This document shows, in pieces, positions 9,582-18,474 of a stretch of DNA of 64,000 nucleotides. The stretch comes from Mesorhizobium sp. (GTDB taxonomy: Bacteria; Pseudomonadota; Alphaproteobacteria; Rhizobiales; Rhizobiaceae), in NCBI RefSeq assembly GCF_005063415.1, contig NZ_SUEG01000004.1, forward strand, positions 53,290 through 117,289, in the 5' to 3' direction. The notes under the pieces are model-generated. The model made no database searches. It worked only from the letters and a program-made list of their open reading frames with translations, and had not been told where the DNA came from. The first letter of the stretch is position 1, and each line of letters begins with the position of its first letter. A program made the translations under genes and the position numbers.

Positions 9582-9599
9582 GTGTGAAATTATTTTAGC
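9582..9599 (+). promoter_or_regulatory. Candidate amine-regulon operator upstream of tdm
   Basis: GTGAAATTATTTT at 9584-9596 matches 12 of 13 positions of the dmm-side operator GTGAAATTTTTTT (22843-22855). It lies about 35-50 nt before the tdm start, a promoter position. It is the weakest of the main copies because the 3' CATA is not conserved. Confidence 0.45.
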
Positions 9600-9678
9600 G
9601 GGAAGAATAGGGCAGAAGAGCCGGAGTTGGCAAGTGAAGGTGGAGCAACTCGGCCTTATCCTTCCGATTGTCGGCGCT

Positions 9679-9853
9679 GCCCCTCATTGCCCTCCCGGGG
9701 CATTTCTCCCCGTATAGTGACGGGGAGAAAGATCCTGTCACCAACGATTTCGCCAATTATCGGCGTTGCAGGAAAGGCGCAGCCGTCGCGGCAGGCCCCC
9801 TTCTCCCCGTCACGATACGGGGAGAAGATGCCGGCAGGCAGATGAGGGGCGGC
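9679..9853. repeat. Pair of inverted C/G-rich palindromic repeats
   Basis: A unit beginning GCCCCTCAT (from 9679) and containing TTCTCCCCGT/ACGGGGAGAA is repeated in inverted orientation at 9798-9853, ending GATGAGGGGC. Each unit has its own internal palindrome. The unit resembles the repeats at 26.8, 27.3 and 50.4 kb in its parts (CTCCCC...GGGGAG, GCCGGCAGG, GAGGGG) but is a separate variant. Confidence 0.65.
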
Positions 9854-9868
9854 GCCGACGCAGACAGT

Positions 9869-10498
9869 TTACCCCAATTCCTCGGAATGCCTGATATCGA
9901 CGCCATACTCCGCGGCGGCATCGAGCATCGTATGCCACAGGCTTTCGGCAAAGGTTGCAAATACCAGAAGATTGAACACCGCCTGTCCATCCGGCCGGTC
10001 ATTGCCGCGCCAGAGATTGACGCTGGTGTGATCGACCGAGGTCGCCGCGGCGGTGCCGGCCGGGAACGCCGCCGGGTGCAGGTCCAGCGACGACAGTTTG
10101 GCCAGAATCGCGCGCGCCTTTTCTCCCGAGACGCTGATCAGCGCGCGGGCATCCGACTGGTCGGACAGCGAGCCGGATTGCGCAAACGCCTGGCTCAGCG
10201 GTTCGATCGCGTGCTTGCCGCCGTTGCACAGGACCAGGAACTGATCCGGTCCCGACCAGATCAGCGTAGCGTCGGCAACTCGGACCGCCTTGGGCGTTCC
10301 CGGGGCGGCAACGCCGAAGCGGGTTTCGGCAGCCTTCGCCAGTTCTGCTGCTTTGCCGCGCCGCGCCATCACCTGGATCAGGTCGAAATTGCGGATCTCG
10401 GTGAGCGATACGCCGGCCGCCGTGCCGCGCGCGCCACAGGCGCCGACGACAAGGGCGTGCTCCAGCGGACTGCGGGCAATCCAGGAAAACTCAGCCAC
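9869..10498 (-). CDS. mgdD: N-methylglutamate dehydrogenase subunit D (SoxG-like)
   Basis: This is the gamma-type subunit of the heterotetrameric N-methylglutamate dehydrogenase, homologous to SoxG of sarcosine oxidase, in the cytoplasm. The 209-residue product has the GcvT-related small-subunit pattern (SWIARSPLEHALVV near the N-terminus, WSGPDQFLVL mid-protein, FATFAESLWHTMLDAAAEYG near the end). I chose GTG at 10498 because GGAGG lies 8 nt upstream and the start overlaps the mgdC stop by 8 nt; an ATG 15 nt earlier lacks a ribosome site. It is the last gene of the mgdABCD set. Confidence 0.8.
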   Translation of the reverse strand: MAEFSWIARSPLEHALVVGACGARGTAAGVSLTEIRNFDLIQVMARRGKAAELAKAAETRFGVAAPGTPKAVRVADATLIWSGPDQFLVLCNGGKHAIEPLSQAFAQSGSLSDQSDARALISVSGEKARAILAKLSSLDLHPAAFPAGTAAATSVDHTSVNLWRGNDRPDGQAVFNLLVFATFAESLWHTMLDAAAEYGVDIRHSEELG

Positions 10499-13478
10499 GC
10501 TGGCGTCCTCCATCCGGATCGTAGAAGACGGGACTGCATAGCTCGACATCGTAATCTTCGCCGCGCAGCGGATCATGGGCATGGACAATCTCGCCAATCC
10601 GCTCGCGGCCGCGCTCGACCAGGCCAAGCCCGATCCACTGGTCGAGCATGGGCGAAAAGCAGACCGAGGTGACGTAGCCCTGGTCGTTATCGGGACCGGG
10701 TGTCTTGTCCTTCGGGATGATATGCGCGCCGGAGCGCAGGCGGCGTGTCTTGTCGACCGGCTTGATGCCGACCACGACCTGCCGGTCCGGCGCAACCAGC
10801 ATCTCGCGCCTCGCCATGACGCGGCCGATGAAGTCTTTCTTGGTCGACATCATCTTGCCGAGGCCGAGGTCGGCGGCCGTCGTCGTGCCGTTCAGCTCCG
10901 GGCCGGCGACATGGCCCTTTTCGATGCGCATGACGCCGAGTGCCTCGGTGCCGTACGGCGTTACGCCGAACGGCTTGCCGGCCAGCATCAAATTGCGCAC
11001 CAGCGCGTCGCCGTAACGCGCCGGAACCGAGATCTCGAACGCCATCTCGCCGGAGAATGAGATGCGGAACAGCCGCGCCTTGATGCCGCCGCGTAGCGCG
11101 ACTTCCCGCGCGCCCATGAAGGGAAAGCCTTCGTTCGATAGGTCCTCGGCCGGATCGACGATTTCCCTCAGCAGATCTCGTGTCTTCGGTCCGGCGATCG
11201 AGAATTGCGCCCACTGGTCAGTGACCGACGTCAGTTGCACGTCGAGTTCCGCAAACAGCACCTGCCGGCAGAATTCGAGATGCTGCATCACCGGCCCGGC
11301 CTTGGCGGTCGTGGTGGTCAGGAAATAATGATTCTCAGCCAGCCGCGACGTGGTGCCGTCGTCATAGACGATGCCGTCCTCGCGCAGCATCAGCCCGTAG
11401 CGGGCCTTGCCCACGGCGAGATTTGAGAAGGTGTTGATGTAGACGCGGTCAAGGAAGGCGCCGGCATCCGGGCCGTGCACGTCGATCTTGCCGAGCGTCG
11501 AGACGTCGCAGAAGCCGACGCCGCCGCGCACTGCCTTGACCTCGCGGGTGACCGATTCCAGCCAGTCCTTCTCACCGGCGCGGGGATACCATTGCGCACG
11601 CCTCCACAGGCCCGTGTCGACAAAGATCGCGCCTTGCTCGGCGGCCCAGTGGTGCGACGGCGTCAGCCTTGTGGCATGGAAATTCTCGTCGCGGTGGTGG
11701 CCGGCGAACGCGCCGATGGCGACCGGCACGTAAGGCGGCCGGTAGATGGTCGTGCCCGTCTCGGGAATGGATTTGCCGCTGACCACCGCCATGATGGCGA
11801 GGCCGGCGACGTTCGACGTCTTGCCCTGGTCTGTAGCCATGCCGAGCGTCGTGTAGCGCTTCAGGTGCTCGACGGATTCGAAGCCCTCGCGCTGCGCCAG
11901 TTCGATGTCCGATGCAGTGACGTCGTGCTGGTAGTCGACAAAGGCCTTGCCCTTACCGGCAACATGCCAGAGCGGGGTGAGCGAAAAATCCTCGTCATCG
12001 GCGACCGGTGGCGCGCCGGCATTACCGCTGCGTCCCGCATCCCGTGCCGCTGCCGCACCCGCAGCAAAACCCTGGCGCAGGCAGGAGCCAAGCCCGAACG
12101 CTCCGTTGGCGGCACCCACGGCCACCATGCCGGGTGGGGCGCTATCCGGCACGAAGGCCGCGATGTCATCGCGCCATTTCGGCCGGCCGCGATGGTAGGA
12201 TGTCAGCCCGACTGCCGGGTTCCAGCCGCCGGAGACGGCAAGTCCGTCGGCTTCGACCTCGGCCCGTGCGCCGCCGGTGAGCGCCACCGCGATTTTCCGA
12301 ACGCCGTCCTTGCCGCCCTCGACTCCGCTGACGGAACCGTTAAGCACGGCAAAGCCGCCCTTGGCGGCGAGCGCGCGATGCGCGGCGGACACGTCCGGGC
12401 GCGCATCGATGACCGCCGCGATTTGCAACCCGGCGGCAAGTGCGGTCTCGACGGTGCGCCAGCCGTCCTCATTGTTGGTGAACAGGGCGATCCGCTTTGC
12501 CGGCGTCGCCGCGTAGCGCGCGACATAGGTCCGCATTGCCGAAGCCATCATCACGCCGGGCGTGTCGTTGCCGGCAAAGACGATCGGCCGCTCAATGGCG
12601 CCGGCGGCAACGACGCAGCGCCTAGCCACGATGCGCCACAGCCGCTGGCGCACCTGGTGCTCGGGCGGCGAGGGCAGGTGGTCGTTGACTCGCTCGATCG
12701 CGCCATAGGTGCCGCCATCATAGACGCCGAACAGTATCGTGCGGTTCATGATGCGGACATCGGGCAGCGTCGCGAGTTCCCCCAGCGCGCGCGTAATCCA
12801 TTCGGCGGCCGGCACGCCGTCGATCGTGCCGCCGTCGGCAAGCAGACGGCCGCCGAACGCAAAATCTTCCTCGCACAAGATGACACGGGCGCCGCTGCGC
12901 CCGGCCGCCAATGCCGCCGCGAGCCCGGCAGGGCCGGAACCGGCGATCAGCACGTCGCAATGCGCCCACGCCTTGTCGTAATGGTCGGGATCAGCGACGC
13001 CGGCGGCGCGGCCGAGACCGGCTGCGCGGCGGATCGCCGGCTCGTAAACCGCTTCCCAGAATTTCGCCGGCCACATGAAGGTCTTGTAGTAGAAGCCGGC
13101 GACGAAGATCGGCGCAAACAGCTGGTTGACCGCCATCAGATCGTGGCGCAGCGATGGCCAGCGGTTCTGGCTCGCGGCTTCGAGCCCGTCATAAAGCTCG
13201 GCCGTGGTCGCCTTGGTGTTCGGCTCGCGCCGCGCTCCCGTGCGCAACTCAACCAGTGCGTTGGGCTCTTCGGATCCAGCGGTCAGGATGCCGCGCGGCC
13301 GATGGTATTTGAACGAGCGGCCGACCAGCTTGATGCCATTGGCGATCAGCGCCGAGGCCAGCGTGTCGCCTTGGAAGCCGGCAAGGCTCTTGCCGTCGAA
13401 GCGGAAGCCAAGCGGCGCGGCGCGATCGATGAGACCGCCGCTCTCAAGCCGGTGTGTCTGCGCAGGGCCAACCATCAA
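10491..13478 (-). CDS. mgdC: N-methylglutamate dehydrogenase subunit C (SoxA-like, alpha)
   Basis: The 995-residue large subunit is homologous to SoxA of heterotetrameric sarcosine oxidase. The N-terminus (~15-100) has the ferredoxin-like SoxA N domain without the cluster cysteines. A dinucleotide-binding motif GSGPAGLAAA lies near residue 180. A pyridine-nucleotide-disulphide-type domain runs to ~480, and the last ~380 residues form a GcvT-like folate domain. The complex oxidises N-methylglutamate to glutamate and passes the methyl group to tetrahydrofolate as methylene-THF. The start overlaps the mgdB stop (ATGA). Sarcosine oxidase is the main alternative, but the linked gmaS and mgsABC favour the N-methylglutamate role. 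Confidence 0.88.
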   Translation of the reverse strand: MMVGPAQTHRLESGGLIDRAAPLGFRFDGKSLAGFQGDTLASALIANGIKLVGRSFKYHRPRGILTAGSEEPNALVELRTGARREPNTKATTAELYDGLEAASQNRWPSLRHDLMAVNQLFAPIFVAGFYYKTFMWPAKFWEAVYEPAIRRAAGLGRAAGVADPDHYDKAWAHCDVLIAGSGPAGLAAALAAGRSGARVILCEEDFAFGGRLLADGGTIDGVPAAEWITRALGELATLPDVRIMNRTILFGVYDGGTYGAIERVNDHLPSPPEHQVRQRLWRIVARRCVVAAGAIERPIVFAGNDTPGVMMASAMRTYVARYAATPAKRIALFTNNEDGWRTVETALAAGLQIAAVIDARPDVSAAHRALAAKGGFAVLNGSVSGVEGGKDGVRKIAVALTGGARAEVEADGLAVSGGWNPAVGLTSYHRGRPKWRDDIAAFVPDSAPPGMVAVGAANGAFGLGSCLRQGFAAGAAAARDAGRSGNAGAPPVADDEDFSLTPLWHVAGKGKAFVDYQHDVTASDIELAQREGFESVEHLKRYTTLGMATDQGKTSNVAGLAIMAVVSGKSIPETGTTIYRPPYVPVAIGAFAGHHRDENFHATRLTPSHHWAAEQGAIFVDTGLWRRAQWYPRAGEKDWLESVTREVKAVRGGVGFCDVSTLGKIDVHGPDAGAFLDRVYINTFSNLAVGKARYGLMLREDGIVYDDGTTSRLAENHYFLTTTTAKAGPVMQHLEFCRQVLFAELDVQLTSVTDQWAQFSIAGPKTRDLLREIVDPAEDLSNEGFPFMGAREVALRGGIKARLFRISFSGEMAFEISVPARYGDALVRNLMLAGKPFGVTPYGTEALGVMRIEKGHVAGPELNGTTTAADLGLGKMMSTKKDFIGRVMARREMLVAPDRQVVVGIKPVDKTRRLRSGAHIIPKDKTPGPDNDQGYVTSVCFSPMLDQWIGLGLVERGRERIGEIVHAHDPLRGEDYDVELCSPVFYDPDGGRQRG

Positions 13479-13750
13479 GCGCCCACCTGCCTCGCACCGA
13501 CGCCCGCAGCCGGCTCGACCGACGAAATCTCGTGCGTCAGCGTGTTGCGGGCGATCTTCAGCCAGGCCCGGCAGCCGCCGCCATGGTACCAGAATTCGCT
13601 CATCGGCCCGGCGACATTGTCGCGCAGGTAGACATAGTCGAAGACCTCGTTTTCGGTGGCGCCGGCCGCTGGACGCGCCGGCTTGGCGTCGCCAAGATAG
13701 GTGAATTCCCCGAGTTCGCGTTCGCCGCAGAAGGGACAGACAATACGCAT
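13475..13750 (-). CDS. mgdB: N-methylglutamate dehydrogenase subunit B (SoxD-like, delta)
   Basis: A 91-residue small subunit like SoxD, which contributes a zinc site to the sarcosine-oxidase-type tetramer. CPFCG at residues 5-9 and a later H-G-G-G-C (HGGGCRAW) provide the typical zinc ligands, and FWYHGGGCRAW is the strongly conserved family segment. Gene length and position between the beta and alpha subunits match the SoxBDAG order. The stop overlaps the mgdC start by four bases, implying translational coupling. Confidence 0.88.
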   Translation of the reverse strand: MRIVCPFCGERELGEFTYLGDAKPARPAAGATENEVFDYVYLRDNVAGPMSEFWYHGGGCRAWLKIARNTLTHEISSVEPAAGVGARQVGA

Positions 13751-13767
13751 GCTCTTTCAGCCAGCCT

Positions 13768-15021
13768 TCAATGCAGATTCGGTTGGGCGCCCTGGCCCTT
13801 TTCGTCGATCAGAGCGCCCAGCCGGAACCGGTCGAGGCGGAAGCGCGCCGCCTCCTTGTGCGGCTCGTCGCGTGCCAGAAGATGGGCAAAGACGAGCCCG
13901 GAGCCGGGCGTCGCCTTGAAGCCGCCATAGCACCAGCCGGCGTTGAGATACAGTCCGTCGACCGGCGTCTTGTCGATGATCGGCGAGCCGTCCATCGACA
14001 TGTCCATGATGCCGCCCCACTGGCGCAGAAGCCGTATCCGGCCGATCATCGGCATCAGCGCCATGCCGCCTTCGCAGACGTCTTCCATGACAGGCAGATT
14101 GCCGCGCTGGGCGTAGGAATTGTAGCCGTCTATGTCGCCGCCGAAGACCAGCCCGCCCTTGTCGGATTGGCTTACGTAGAAATGCCCGGCGCCGAAGGTC
14201 ATGACATTGGGGATCAGCGGCTTGATCGCTTCGGAGACGAAGGCCTGCAGCACATGACTTTCGATCGGCAGCCGCATGCTGGCCATCGCCGCGACGCGCG
14301 ACGAGGAGCCGGCGACCGCCATGCCGACCTTGGCCGCACCGATCCTGCCGCGCGATGTCTCGACGCCGGTCACCTTGCCGTTGCCATCGCGGACAAAGCC
14401 GGTCACTTCGCAATTCTGGATGATGTCGACGCCGAGCGCGCTAGCCGCATGCGCATAGCCCCAGACCACGGCGTCGTGCCGTGCCGTGCCGCCGCGTCGC
14501 TGCAAAAGCCCGCCCTGCACCGGAAAGCGCGCATTGTCGAAGTTCAGGAACGGCATCATCTTCCTGACCGCCGCCAGATCGAGCAGTTCGGCGTCGATGC
14601 CGTTGATGCGCATGGTGTTGCCGCGCCGCGCATAGGCGTCGCGCTGTGCGTCGGAATGGTAGAGATTGATGACGCCGCGCTGGCTGACCATGGTGTTGTA
14701 GTTGAGGTCCTGCTCCATCCGTTCCCACAGCTTCATCGACAGCTCGTAGAAGCCGGTATTGCCGGGCAGCCCGTAATTGGAGCGGATGATGGTGGTGTTG
14801 CGGCCGGCATTGCCGGAGCCGATCCAGCCTTTTTCCAGTACCGCGACATTCCTGATGCCGTATTCGCTGGCGAGGAACCATGCCGTCGCCAGGCCATGGC
14901 CGCCGCCGCCGATGATCACCACGTCGTAGTGGCTTTTCGGGCTGGCGTCGCGCCAGGTGCGCTGCCAGTTCTTGTGGCCGGAAAATGCCGCCCGGGCGAG
15001 GGAGAAGATCGAGTATTTCAT
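13768..15021 (-). CDS. mgdA: N-methylglutamate dehydrogenase subunit A (SoxB-like, beta)
   Basis: A 417-residue FAD-dependent oxidoreductase of the DAO/SoxB type, the flavin subunit of N-methylglutamate dehydrogenase. The FAD-binding glycine motif (VVIIGGGGHGLATAW) lies around residue 35. The flavin-attachment segment ERLxRN-like GNAGRNTTIIRSNY follows at ~70, and the C-terminal GWCYGGFKATPGSG closes the fold. It is followed after 17 nt by mgdB and preceded by gmaS at 36 nt, so it belongs to one operon. Confidence 0.88.
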   Translation of the reverse strand: MKYSIFSLARAAFSGHKNWQRTWRDASPKSHYDVVIIGGGGHGLATAWFLASEYGIRNVAVLEKGWIGSGNAGRNTTIIRSNYGLPGNTGFYELSMKLWERMEQDLNYNTMVSQRGVINLYHSDAQRDAYARRGNTMRINGIDAELLDLAAVRKMMPFLNFDNARFPVQGGLLQRRGGTARHDAVVWGYAHAASALGVDIIQNCEVTGFVRDGNGKVTGVETSRGRIGAAKVGMAVAGSSSRVAAMASMRLPIESHVLQAFVSEAIKPLIPNVMTFGAGHFYVSQSDKGGLVFGGDIDGYNSYAQRGNLPVMEDVCEGGMALMPMIGRIRLLRQWGGIMDMSMDGSPIIDKTPVDGLYLNAGWCYGGFKATPGSGLVFAHLLARDEPHKEAARFRLDRFRLGALIDEKGQGAQPNLH

Positions 15022-15057
15022 GAACCTGTTTCGCGCCGGGCGTGCAACAATTCCGGA

Positions 15058-16365
15058 TCAGATGTCGAGCGTGTGGTCGCGCTCCCACTGGGTGAAGTGG
15101 GAAGCATAGGAATTCCATTCCTGCTGCTTGAGCTTTAGATAAGCCGACGAGAATTCCTCACCCAGCGCCGCCTTGAGCGATTTGTCGTTGTCAAACTCGC
15201 GCAACGCGTCGAGCAGGTTGAGCGGCAGCTTCGGCGCCCCTTCGACCGTATGGCCGAACTGGTACATGTCGATGTCGTAGCGCCGGCCGGGATCGGCCTT
15301 GGAGCGGACACCGTCGAGGCCGGCGGCGATGATCACGGCCTGCAGCAGATAGGGGTTTGCCGCGCCGTCCGGCAGGCGCAGCTCGAAGCGGCCGGGGCCG
15401 GGCACGCGCACCATATGGGTGCGGTTGTTGCCCGTCCAGGTCACTGTGTTCGGCGCCCAGGTGGCGCCGGAGATGGTGCGCGGTGCGTTGATGCGCTTGT
15501 AGGAATTGACCGTCGGGTTGGTGATGGCGGCAAGCGCGGAAGCATGTTTCATGATGCCGCCGAGGAAATTCCTGCCCTTGGCCGACAGGCCGAGCTCCAT
15601 CGCATTGTCGGCGAAGACATTGGTCTTGCCGTCCCTGTCCCACACCGAGATATGCGCATGGCAGCCATTGCCGGTCAGGCCCTGGAAGGGTTTCGGCATG
15701 AAGGTCGCGCGCAGGCCGTGCTTTTCGGCAACCGACTTCACCATGAATTTGAAGAAGGAATGCTTGTCGGCGGTCGCCAGCGCATCGTCGAAGGCCCAGT
15801 TCATCTCGAACTGGCCGTTGGCGTCCTCGTGGTCGTTCTGATAGGCGCCCCAGCCGAGCGCCAGCATGTGGTCGCAGATCTCGGCGATGACGTCATAGCG
15901 GCGCATCACCGCCTGCTGGTCGTAGCAGGGCTTCGACGCCGTGTCGTATTCGTCGGAAATCGTCTTGCCGTCCGGCGAGATCAGGAAGAATTCGGCCTCG
16001 ACGCCGGTCTTGATGTGCATGCCGTCGCCAGCGGCCTCCGCGATCAGCCGCTTCAGCGTGTTGCGCGGCGCCTGCTCGACCGATTTGTCGTCCATGATGC
16101 AGTTGGCGGCGACCCAGGCGACCTCCGGCTTCCACGGCAACTGGATCACCGAATCCGGATCCGGCACCGCCAGCATGTCGGGATGAGCCGGCGTCAGGTC
16201 GAGCCAGGTGGCAAAGCCGGCAAAGCCGGCACCGTCCCGCTGCATGTCGGCGATCGCCTGCGCCGGCACCAGCTTGGCACGCTGCCCACCGAACAGGTCG
16301 GTGTAGGATATCATGAAATATTTGACGCCCTTCTCCTTGGCGAAGGCGGCGAGATCGTTCCCCAT
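15058..16365 (-). CDS. gmaS: Gamma-glutamylmethylamide synthetase (glutamine synthetase type III)
   Basis: GmaS ligates glutamate and methylamine with ATP to give gamma-glutamylmethylamide, the entry step of the indirect methylamine pathway. The 435-residue protein has the glutamine synthetase catalytic motifs: EAEFFL metal ligands (~110), GNGCHAHIS (~230), NSYKRI and the PGPGRFELRLPDGAANPYL segment. The GlnA adenylylation-loop region typical of GSI is not obvious. The ATG at 16365 follows GAGGAA. Its place between mgsABC and mgdABCD fixes the assignment over a plain glutamine synthetase paralogue. Confidence 0.92.
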   Translation of the reverse strand: MGNDLAAFAKEKGVKYFMISYTDLFGGQRAKLVPAQAIADMQRDGAGFAGFATWLDLTPAHPDMLAVPDPDSVIQLPWKPEVAWVAANCIMDDKSVEQAPRNTLKRLIAEAAGDGMHIKTGVEAEFFLISPDGKTISDEYDTASKPCYDQQAVMRRYDVIAEICDHMLALGWGAYQNDHEDANGQFEMNWAFDDALATADKHSFFKFMVKSVAEKHGLRATFMPKPFQGLTGNGCHAHISVWDRDGKTNVFADNAMELGLSAKGRNFLGGIMKHASALAAITNPTVNSYKRINAPRTISGATWAPNTVTWTGNNRTHMVRVPGPGRFELRLPDGAANPYLLQAVIIAAGLDGVRSKADPGRRYDIDMYQFGHTVEGAPKLPLNLLDALREFDNDKSLKAALGEEFSSAYLKLKQQEWNSYASHFTQWERDHTLDI

Positions 16366-16400
16366 TATAATTCCTCGCTTACTGGGATTTTTGGTTTGTC

Positions 16401-17729
16401 TTAGAAGCCGTTCTTGCCCGGTATCCAGTTGGTGCCGGCCAGCGGCACGCCGGCCATGGCGGCGGCTTCGATCGTCAAGGCCACAAGATCCTCGGGCTCG
16501 AGATTGTGCAGGCTGTTCTTGCCGCAGGCGCGGGCGATTGTCTGAGCCTCAAGTGTCATCACCTTAAGATAATTCGCCAGCCGTCGTCCGGCCGCAATCG
16601 GATCGACCCGTTTCATTAGCTCGGGATCCTGCGTGGTGATGCCGGCCGGGTCGCGTCCCTCATGCCAGTCGTCATAGGCGCCGGCGGTGGTGCCGAGCTC
16701 GTTGTATTCCGCTTCCCAGCGCGGGTCGTTGTCGCCCAGCGCGACAAGCGCTGCCGTGCCGATCGACACCGCGTCGACGCCAAGCGCCAGCGCCTTGGCG
16801 ACGTCGGCGCCGTTGCGTATGCCGCCGGAGACGATCAGCTGCACCTTGCGGTGCATGCCGAGATCCTGCAGCGCCTGCACAGCCGGCCTGATGCAGGCAA
16901 GCGTCGGCTGGCCGACATTTTCGATGAACACTTCCTGGGTTGCCGCCGTGCCGCCCTGCATGCCGTCGACGACGACAACGTCGGCGCCCGATTTCACCGC
17001 AAGCGCGGTATCGTAATACGGCCGCGCGCCGCCGACCTTGACGTAGATCGGCTTTTCCCAGTCGGTGATCTCGCGCAGTTCGAGGATCTTGATCTCGAGG
17101 TCGTCCGGCCCGGTCCAGTCGGGGTGGCGCGAGGCCGAGCGCTGGTCGATGCCTTTCGGCAGCGTGCGCATTTCGGCGACGCGGTCGGAGATCTTCTGGC
17201 CGAGCAGCATGCCGCCGCCGCCGGGCTTGGCGCCCTGGCCAACAACGACTTCGATCGCATCGGCGCGGCGCAGATCGCGTGGGTTCATGCCGTAGCGCGA
17301 CGGCAGATACTGGTAGATCAGCGTCTTCGAATGGCCGCGCTCTTCCTCGGTCATCCCGCCGTCGCCGGTGGTGGTCGAGGTGCCGGACAGCGTTGCGCCG
17401 CGGCCGAGCGCTTCCTTGGCCGGGCCGGACAGCGAGCCGAAGCTCATGCCGGCGATGGTGATCGGGATTTTCAATTCGATCGGTTTCTTCGCATAGCGGG
17501 AACCGAGCACGACGCTGGTGTCGCAGCGCTCACGATAGCCTTCGAGCGGATAGCGCGAGATCGAGGCGCCGAGGAACAGAAGGTCGTCGAAATGCGGCAG
17601 CTTGCGCTTGGCGCCGGCGCCCCTGATATCATAGATGCCGGTCGCCGCGGCGCGGCGGATCTCGGAAAGGGTGTAGTCGTCGAAGGTCGCGGATTTGCGC
17701 GGCGTCGTCGGCGGGTTGCGATAGGTCAT
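16401..17729 (-). CDS. mgsC: N-methylglutamate synthase subunit C (glutamate synthase FMN domain-like)
   Basis: A 442-residue protein matching the FMN-binding central domain of glutamate synthase. It carries GQGAKPGGGGMLLG (~185-198), the phosphate-binding VSGGIRNGADVAKALALGAD-like strand (~310) and the cysteine-containing IARACGKN segment. With MgsA and MgsB it forms N-methylglutamate synthase, which converts gamma-glutamylmethylamide (or glutamate plus methylamine) into N-methylglutamate. It lies 6 nt downstream of mgsB and 35 nt upstream of gmaS. Confidence 0.87.
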   Translation of the reverse strand: MTYRNPPTTPRKSATFDDYTLSEIRRAAATGIYDIRGAGAKRKLPHFDDLLFLGASISRYPLEGYRERCDTSVVLGSRYAKKPIELKIPITIAGMSFGSLSGPAKEALGRGATLSGTSTTTGDGGMTEEERGHSKTLIYQYLPSRYGMNPRDLRRADAIEVVVGQGAKPGGGGMLLGQKISDRVAEMRTLPKGIDQRSASRHPDWTGPDDLEIKILELREITDWEKPIYVKVGGARPYYDTALAVKSGADVVVVDGMQGGTAATQEVFIENVGQPTLACIRPAVQALQDLGMHRKVQLIVSGGIRNGADVAKALALGVDAVSIGTAALVALGDNDPRWEAEYNELGTTAGAYDDWHEGRDPAGITTQDPELMKRVDPIAAGRRLANYLKVMTLEAQTIARACGKNSLHNLEPEDLVALTIEAAAMAGVPLAGTNWIPGKNGF

Positions 17730-17735
17730 TGAGCC

Positions 17736-18470
17736 TCAATACGCGTCGGCGTTGTCGATATTGAAATTGTAAAGCGTGCGCGCCGAGCCGTAGCGCTTGA
17801 ACTCCGCCGCCTTGACGCCGGTCACGCCGGCGCGGTCGAGCAAGCCTTGCAGCAGTTCGAGATACTCCGGCCGCATCTCCTTGGCGATGCAGTCGGCGCC
17901 GAGGCTTTCGACCTTGCCGCGCACGAAAAGCCGTGCCTCGTAGATGGAATCGCCGAGCGCATCGCCGGCATCGCCCAGCACCACGAGGTTGCCGGACTGC
18001 GCCATGAAGGCCGACATGTGGCCGATATTGCCATGGACGACGATGTCGATGCCTTTCATCGAGATGCCGCAGCGCGACGACGCGTTGCCTTCGATGACCA
18101 GCAACCCGCCCCTGCCGGTGGCGCCGGCATACTGGCTGGCATCGCCTTTGACGATGATCTGGCCGGACATCATGTTCTCGCCGACGCCGGGTCCCGCCGA
18201 GCCATGCACGGTGATGGTGCCGCCGTCGTTCATCCCGCCGCAATAATAGCCGACGCTGCCGCGCACATCGATGGCGACCGGCTGGTCGACGCCGACGGCG
18301 ACCGAATGGCTGCCTCGCGGGTGCAGTACTTCCCAGGCGGTTTCGTTCGAACCGGGCGCCAAATCGTGCAGCGCCTGGTTGAGCTCGCGCAGCGACATTT
18401 CGGCCAGGTCGAAGACCCGTGACGCATGGCTCTGTTCGCGACCCGCCTTGGAGAGGTTGATTGCCGGCAT
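17736..18470 (-). CDS. mgsB: N-methylglutamate synthase subunit B (GltB GXGXG domain-like)
   Basis: The 244-residue product corresponds to the C-terminal right-handed beta-helix (GXGXG) domain of glutamate synthase. Regular Gly-rich turns are visible (GGMNDGGTITVHG, GNIGHMSAFMAQSGNLVVLG), as expected for a beta-helix. It is a non-catalytic scaffold between the amidotransferase and FMN subunits. The ATG at 18470 starts at MPAINLS; a longer in-frame reading would run into mgsA. The gap to mgsA is 4 nt. Confidence 0.85.
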   Translation of the reverse strand: MPAINLSKAGREQSHASRVFDLAEMSLRELNQALHDLAPGSNETAWEVLHPRGSHSVAVGVDQPVAIDVRGSVGYYCGGMNDGGTITVHGSAGPGVGENMMSGQIIVKGDASQYAGATGRGGLLVIEGNASSRCGISMKGIDIVVHGNIGHMSAFMAQSGNLVVLGDAGDALGDSIYEARLFVRGKVESLGADCIAKEMRPEYLELLQGLLDRAGVTGVKAAEFKRYGSARTLYNFNIDNADAY

Positions 18471-18474
18471 TGGT

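Larger units (their letters stand above)
9548..9868. other. Intergenic region between mgdD and tdm
   Basis: About 320 nt without a gene. It holds the candidate tdm operator (9582) and two inverted palindromic repeats (9679-9853). ORFs that appear here run through the repeats and have no family features. Confidence 0.6.

Noticed and set aside
8045..9598. 517-codon plus-strand frame opposite tdm
   Set aside because: It is antisense to a gene with full Tdm architecture; its composition is typical of a shadow frame.
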